A DNA stretch of 64,000 nt from Streptomyces sp. NRRL B-1140 (GTDB lineage Bacteria > Actinomycetota > Actinomycetes > Streptomycetales > Streptomycetaceae), in assembly GCF_001280065.1 (NCBI RefSeq), contig NZ_LGEA01000047.1, positions 1-64,000 of the forward strand, given 5' to 3'. Below, in pieces: positions 62,002-64,000 of the stretch. Positions within the stretch are counted from its first letter, which is position 1. Every line of letters begins with the position of its first letter. Under the pieces are notes generated by a model. That model had not been told where the DNA came from. It was given only the letters and a program-made list of their open reading frames with translations, and did no database searches. Both the position numbers and the translations under genes were made by a program.

Positions 62002-62660
62002 CGCCCCGCCTCGGTGAGCGCGGGTGTCAACCGGTCCCAGGGGTTGGGCGGTTCGCCGGTCACCGGACCGCAGATGCCCGCTCCGCGCTCGTGCGCGGTG
62101 CGCACGGCCAGGGGAACGAGGGCCTCGGGCACGCCGTACACGAGGTGGCACAGCCGCTCGGGCGGTTGCCGTGCGGTCCACGCCGGCCTGCTGAAGGCCG
62201 AGACATACGTCGACCAGTGGCCCTCGAAGGTGACGGTCAGGTCGGCGAGGCGGGCGTACCCCGGCGCCGGATGGACCCCGGGGTTGAGGACGACCGTCCC
62301 CGCGCCCAGCCTGCGCACCGTCCGCACCAGCCTGCGACAGGCCGGCAGTCCGTCCGCGGTCGCCGTCACCCGGTCCAGGAAACAGCCGTCCGCCGCGTAC
62401 CACTCCCGGTGCCGGCGCACGTCCTCCGCGACGTCCGCGGACTCGCGCACCCCGTAGTCGGTGTCGACGTAGCCGAGCAGCCGCGCCCCCGCGGCCCGCA
62501 GCGCGTCCGCCGCCGCGATGAACGCCGGGTCGGGCTCCTCGCCCGGCCCGCTCGCCGGATTGAGCACTACACCGTAGGTGCGGGTCGCGCCGGTGATCAG
62601 CCGGTGCCAGGCACCGGGGTCCTCGGCCGGATGGACGTACAGCGGGATCAGCAGGCTCAC
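61998..62660 (-). CDS. Spherulation-specific family 4 (spherulin-4-like) glycosidase-like protein
   Basis: A 220-residue protein related to the spherulin-4/Ega3 group: LLIPLYVHPAEDPGAWHRLI, YGVVLNPASGPGEEPDPAF, GARLLGYVDTDYGVR, WYAADGCFLDRVTA and TVVLNPGVHPAPGY. Members of this group hydrolyse galactosaminogalactan-type polymers. No signal peptide is visible, so it may be cytoplasmic or use a different export route. GTG 62660 overlaps the epimerase stop. Confidence 0.88.
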   Translation of the reverse strand: MSLLIPLYVHPAEDPGAWHRLITGATRTYGVVLNPASGPGEEPDPAFIAAADALRAAGARLLGYVDTDYGVRESADVAEDVRRHREWYAADGCFLDRVTATADGLPACRRLVRTVRRLGAGTVVLNPGVHPAPGYARLADLTVTFEGHWSTYVSAFSRPAWTARQPPERLCHLVYGVPEALVPLAVRTAHERGAGICGPVTGEPPNPWDRLTPALTEAGR

Positions 62661-63559
62661 GGTGTGCGGCCGCCTTCCCACAGCGCGGTCAGCGCGTCGT
62701 CGAGGGAGTGCGCCGGGCGCCAGCCGAGGGCCTGCTCGGCGGCGGAGACGTCGCTGCACTGCCACGACACCTGCGCCGAGCGCGCCGAGCCCGCTGCGCT
62801 CGCCGCGCTTTCCTCGATCCGCCCGCGGAAGCCGGCCAGGCCGGCCAGGCGCCGGACCAGGTCGCGCACCGGGACGGCCTCGCCCCCGCCGATGTTGAGC
62901 ACGGGCGGCAACGGGCCCGGCGCCGTGGCCGCGAGCACCGCCGCCCGCGCCACGTCACGTACATCGACGAAGTCGCGGTGGGCGGACAGGTCACCGAGCC
63001 GCAGTACCGCCTCCGGGCCGGATCCCGCCTCGCGCAGCAGTGCGGCGATCCGGCCGGGCAGCCCGGTGGGCGGAGCTCCGGGCCCCACCGGATTGCCCAC
63101 CCGCAGCACCACCGCGTCCAGGCCCGAGGCGGTCACCGTGACCGTGCCCGCGAGCTTGGTCGCACCGTAGGGACCGACCGGACGGGTGGGCGCCGACTCC
63201 GTCACCGGGACGTCCGGAGTGCCCGGACCGTACTCGGCGGCCGAACCCAGGTGCACCAGGCGGGCCGCGGGCGCCGCCTCGCGCAGGGCGGCGCACAGCA
63301 CCGCGGGACCGCGGGCGTTGACCTCGGCGAGGGTGACTGCGTCACCGCCGGTCGCGCCCGCGCAGTTGACGACGGTGTCGGGCGCGGCCGACGCGAAGGT
63401 CTTCGCCAGCCGTTCCGGACGGACACGGGCCAGATCGACGTCGACGTCGGCGGCCGGCGACCGGCCACCGCCGATCACCAGCGCGCCCGGCAAGGCGCGC
63501 AGCCGCTCCACGACATGAGCGCCGAGATAGCCGGTGAAGCCCAGGACGAGAATGCGCAT
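62657..63559 (-). CDS. NAD-dependent epimerase/dehydratase (nucleotide-sugar SDR)
   Basis: A 300-residue extended SDR. The Rossmann motif is GFTGYLGAHV, the catalytic Tyr/Lys pair is in YGATK, the preceding Ser in LGSAAEYG, and ARGPAVLCAAL is typical. It probably epimerises or reduces a UDP- or GDP-sugar for the polymer. It follows the nucleotidyltransferase by 7 bases and overlaps the spherulin gene by four. Confidence 0.93.
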   Translation of the reverse strand: MRILVLGFTGYLGAHVVERLRALPGALVIGGGRSPAADVDVDLARVRPERLAKTFASAAPDTVVNCAGATGGDAVTLAEVNARGPAVLCAALREAAPAARLVHLGSAAEYGPGTPDVPVTESAPTRPVGPYGATKLAGTVTVTASGLDAVVLRVGNPVGPGAPPTGLPGRIAALLREAGSGPEAVLRLGDLSAHRDFVDVRDVARAAVLAATAPGPLPPVLNIGGGEAVPVRDLVRRLAGLAGFRGRIEESAASAAGSARSAQVSWQCSDVSAAEQALGWRPAHSLDDALTALWEGGRTP

Positions 63560-63566
63560 GACGTGC

Positions 63567-64000
63567 TCAGGCTCCCTTGAGCAGCAGCGACTTGCGGGTG
63601 GTGAACTCGGCGTTGGCCCGGTCGTAGTCGTCCGGGCGTCCGATGTCCAGCCAGTATCCGTCGAAGTCGTAGGCGTGCGGCTGGTTGTCGGTCTTGAGCA
63701 GGTCGAGCACCAGCTCGTCGAAACCGAGGGGGAGCCCGGGCGTGTAACCCTCCAACGTGCTGCGGGACAGGCCGTAGACGCCCATGGAGACGCGGTAGTC
63801 CATGCTCGGCTTCTCGGTGAACGCGACGACCCGGCTGGAGTCGGTGGTGAGTACCCCGAAGTCGATGTGCACCTTGCGAGCGTACGTCGCGATGGTCAGC
63901 GGCGCCCCGGACGCCCGGTGCCGGTGCAGGACGTCGGCGTAGTCGAGGTCGGTGAGGACGTCGCCGTTCATCACCAGGAAGGTCTCGGGCAGCCGGTGGC
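63567..64000 (-). CDS. Sugar-phosphate nucleotidyltransferase (C-terminal part)
   Basis: The last about 144 residues are in the window; the N-terminus lies beyond the right edge. FLVMNGDVLTDLDY is the metal-binding GD motif of RmlA/ManC-type nucleotidyltransferases. VAFTEKP and MGVYGLSR, then the C-terminal YWLDIGRPDDYDRANAEF, are typical. It activates a hexose-1-phosphate for the downstream epimerase and polymer synthesis. Whether it is GDP-, UDP- or dTDP-specific cannot be told. Confidence 0.92.
   Translation of the reverse strand, partial: HRLPETFLVMNGDVLTDLDYADVLHRHRASGAPLTIATYARKVHIDFGVLTTDSSRVVAFTEKPSMDYRVSMGVYGLSRSTLEGYTPGLPLGFDELVLDLLKTDNQPHAYDFDGYWLDIGRPDDYDRANAEFTTRKSLLLKGA

Overview
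The window is high-GC DNA with strong third-position GC bias, GTG starts and short SD sequences. Its families are typical of Streptomyces: DUF397 plus XRE/DUF5753, PAS/GAF/SpoIIE phosphatases, Tat-exported proteins, LacI-type TGAGAGCGCTCTCA operators and a bldA-type TTA codon. I infer a Streptomyces chromosome segment, probably toward an arm because it is rich in accessory metabolism and gene remnants. I saw no rRNA, tRNA, CRISPR array, intact insertion sequence or attachment site.

Layout. 0-3 kb: tail of an unknown gene, two Roadblock/LC7-like proteins, an FAD aromatic hydroxylase and a secreted lamin-tail protein. 3.4-7.6 kb: ferredoxin-NADP reductase with an iron-box-like promoter, then a large Cache-PAS-GAF-SpoIIE-HATPase phosphatase. 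7.8-11.4 kb: a whiJ/abaA-like locus (HEAT-like protein, RsbW-like ATPase, DUF397, XRE regulator) and a Methyltransf_19 enzyme. 11.6-19 kb: a decayed molybdopterin oxidoreductase, GH1 beta-glucosidase, TPR protein, CsbD and a large secreted GH30-type galactanase. 19-25.5 kb: long-form GAPDH, a coiled-coil protein, the furA-katG peroxide operon and an exported carbonic anhydrase. 25.5-31 kb: a secreted putative glycosidase, a VanW protein and, divergently, a TTA-containing glycosyltransferase with a coupled beta-sandwich partner. 31-40 kb: YceI, MOSC, a MASE1 sensor with a separate SpoIIE phosphatase, a PiT phosphate transporter pair, DUF998 behind a seven-codon leader ORF, GH64 beta-1,3-glucanase and a membrane-tethered Mrr-like nuclease. 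40-52.5 kb: hydrolase/TetR and dehydrogenase/TetR divergent pairs, a RidA remnant, DUF488, small enzymes, methyltransferase, ZIP transporter and acyltransferase. 52.9-57.3 kb: two tandem PAS/GAF/SpoIIE phosphatases. 57.4-60.5 kb: a stand-alone type III polyketide synthase, a sirtuin and a GlsB-type stress protein. 61-64 kb: a translationally coupled exopolysaccharide-type operon (nucleotidyltransferase, epimerase, spherulin-4-like protein, GH114 lipoprotein) running off the right edge.

How the genes fit together. Three themes recur. One is stress and anti-sigma signalling: four SpoIIE phosphatases, two of them fused to HATPase domains, plus a free HATPase, CsbD and GlsB. One is extracellular glycan breakdown: GH1, GH30, GH64, GH114 and an unassigned Tat-exported enzyme, two of these genes sharing an identical operator. 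One is wall or capsule glycan synthesis: VanW, GT4 and its partner, and the right-edge operon. Oxidative and iron stress is represented by furA-katG and fprA. The best candidates for undescribed biology are the right-edge GH114/spherulin operon, the TTA-gated glycosyltransferase pair, the split MASE1/phosphatase sensor and the two HEAT-like paralogues.
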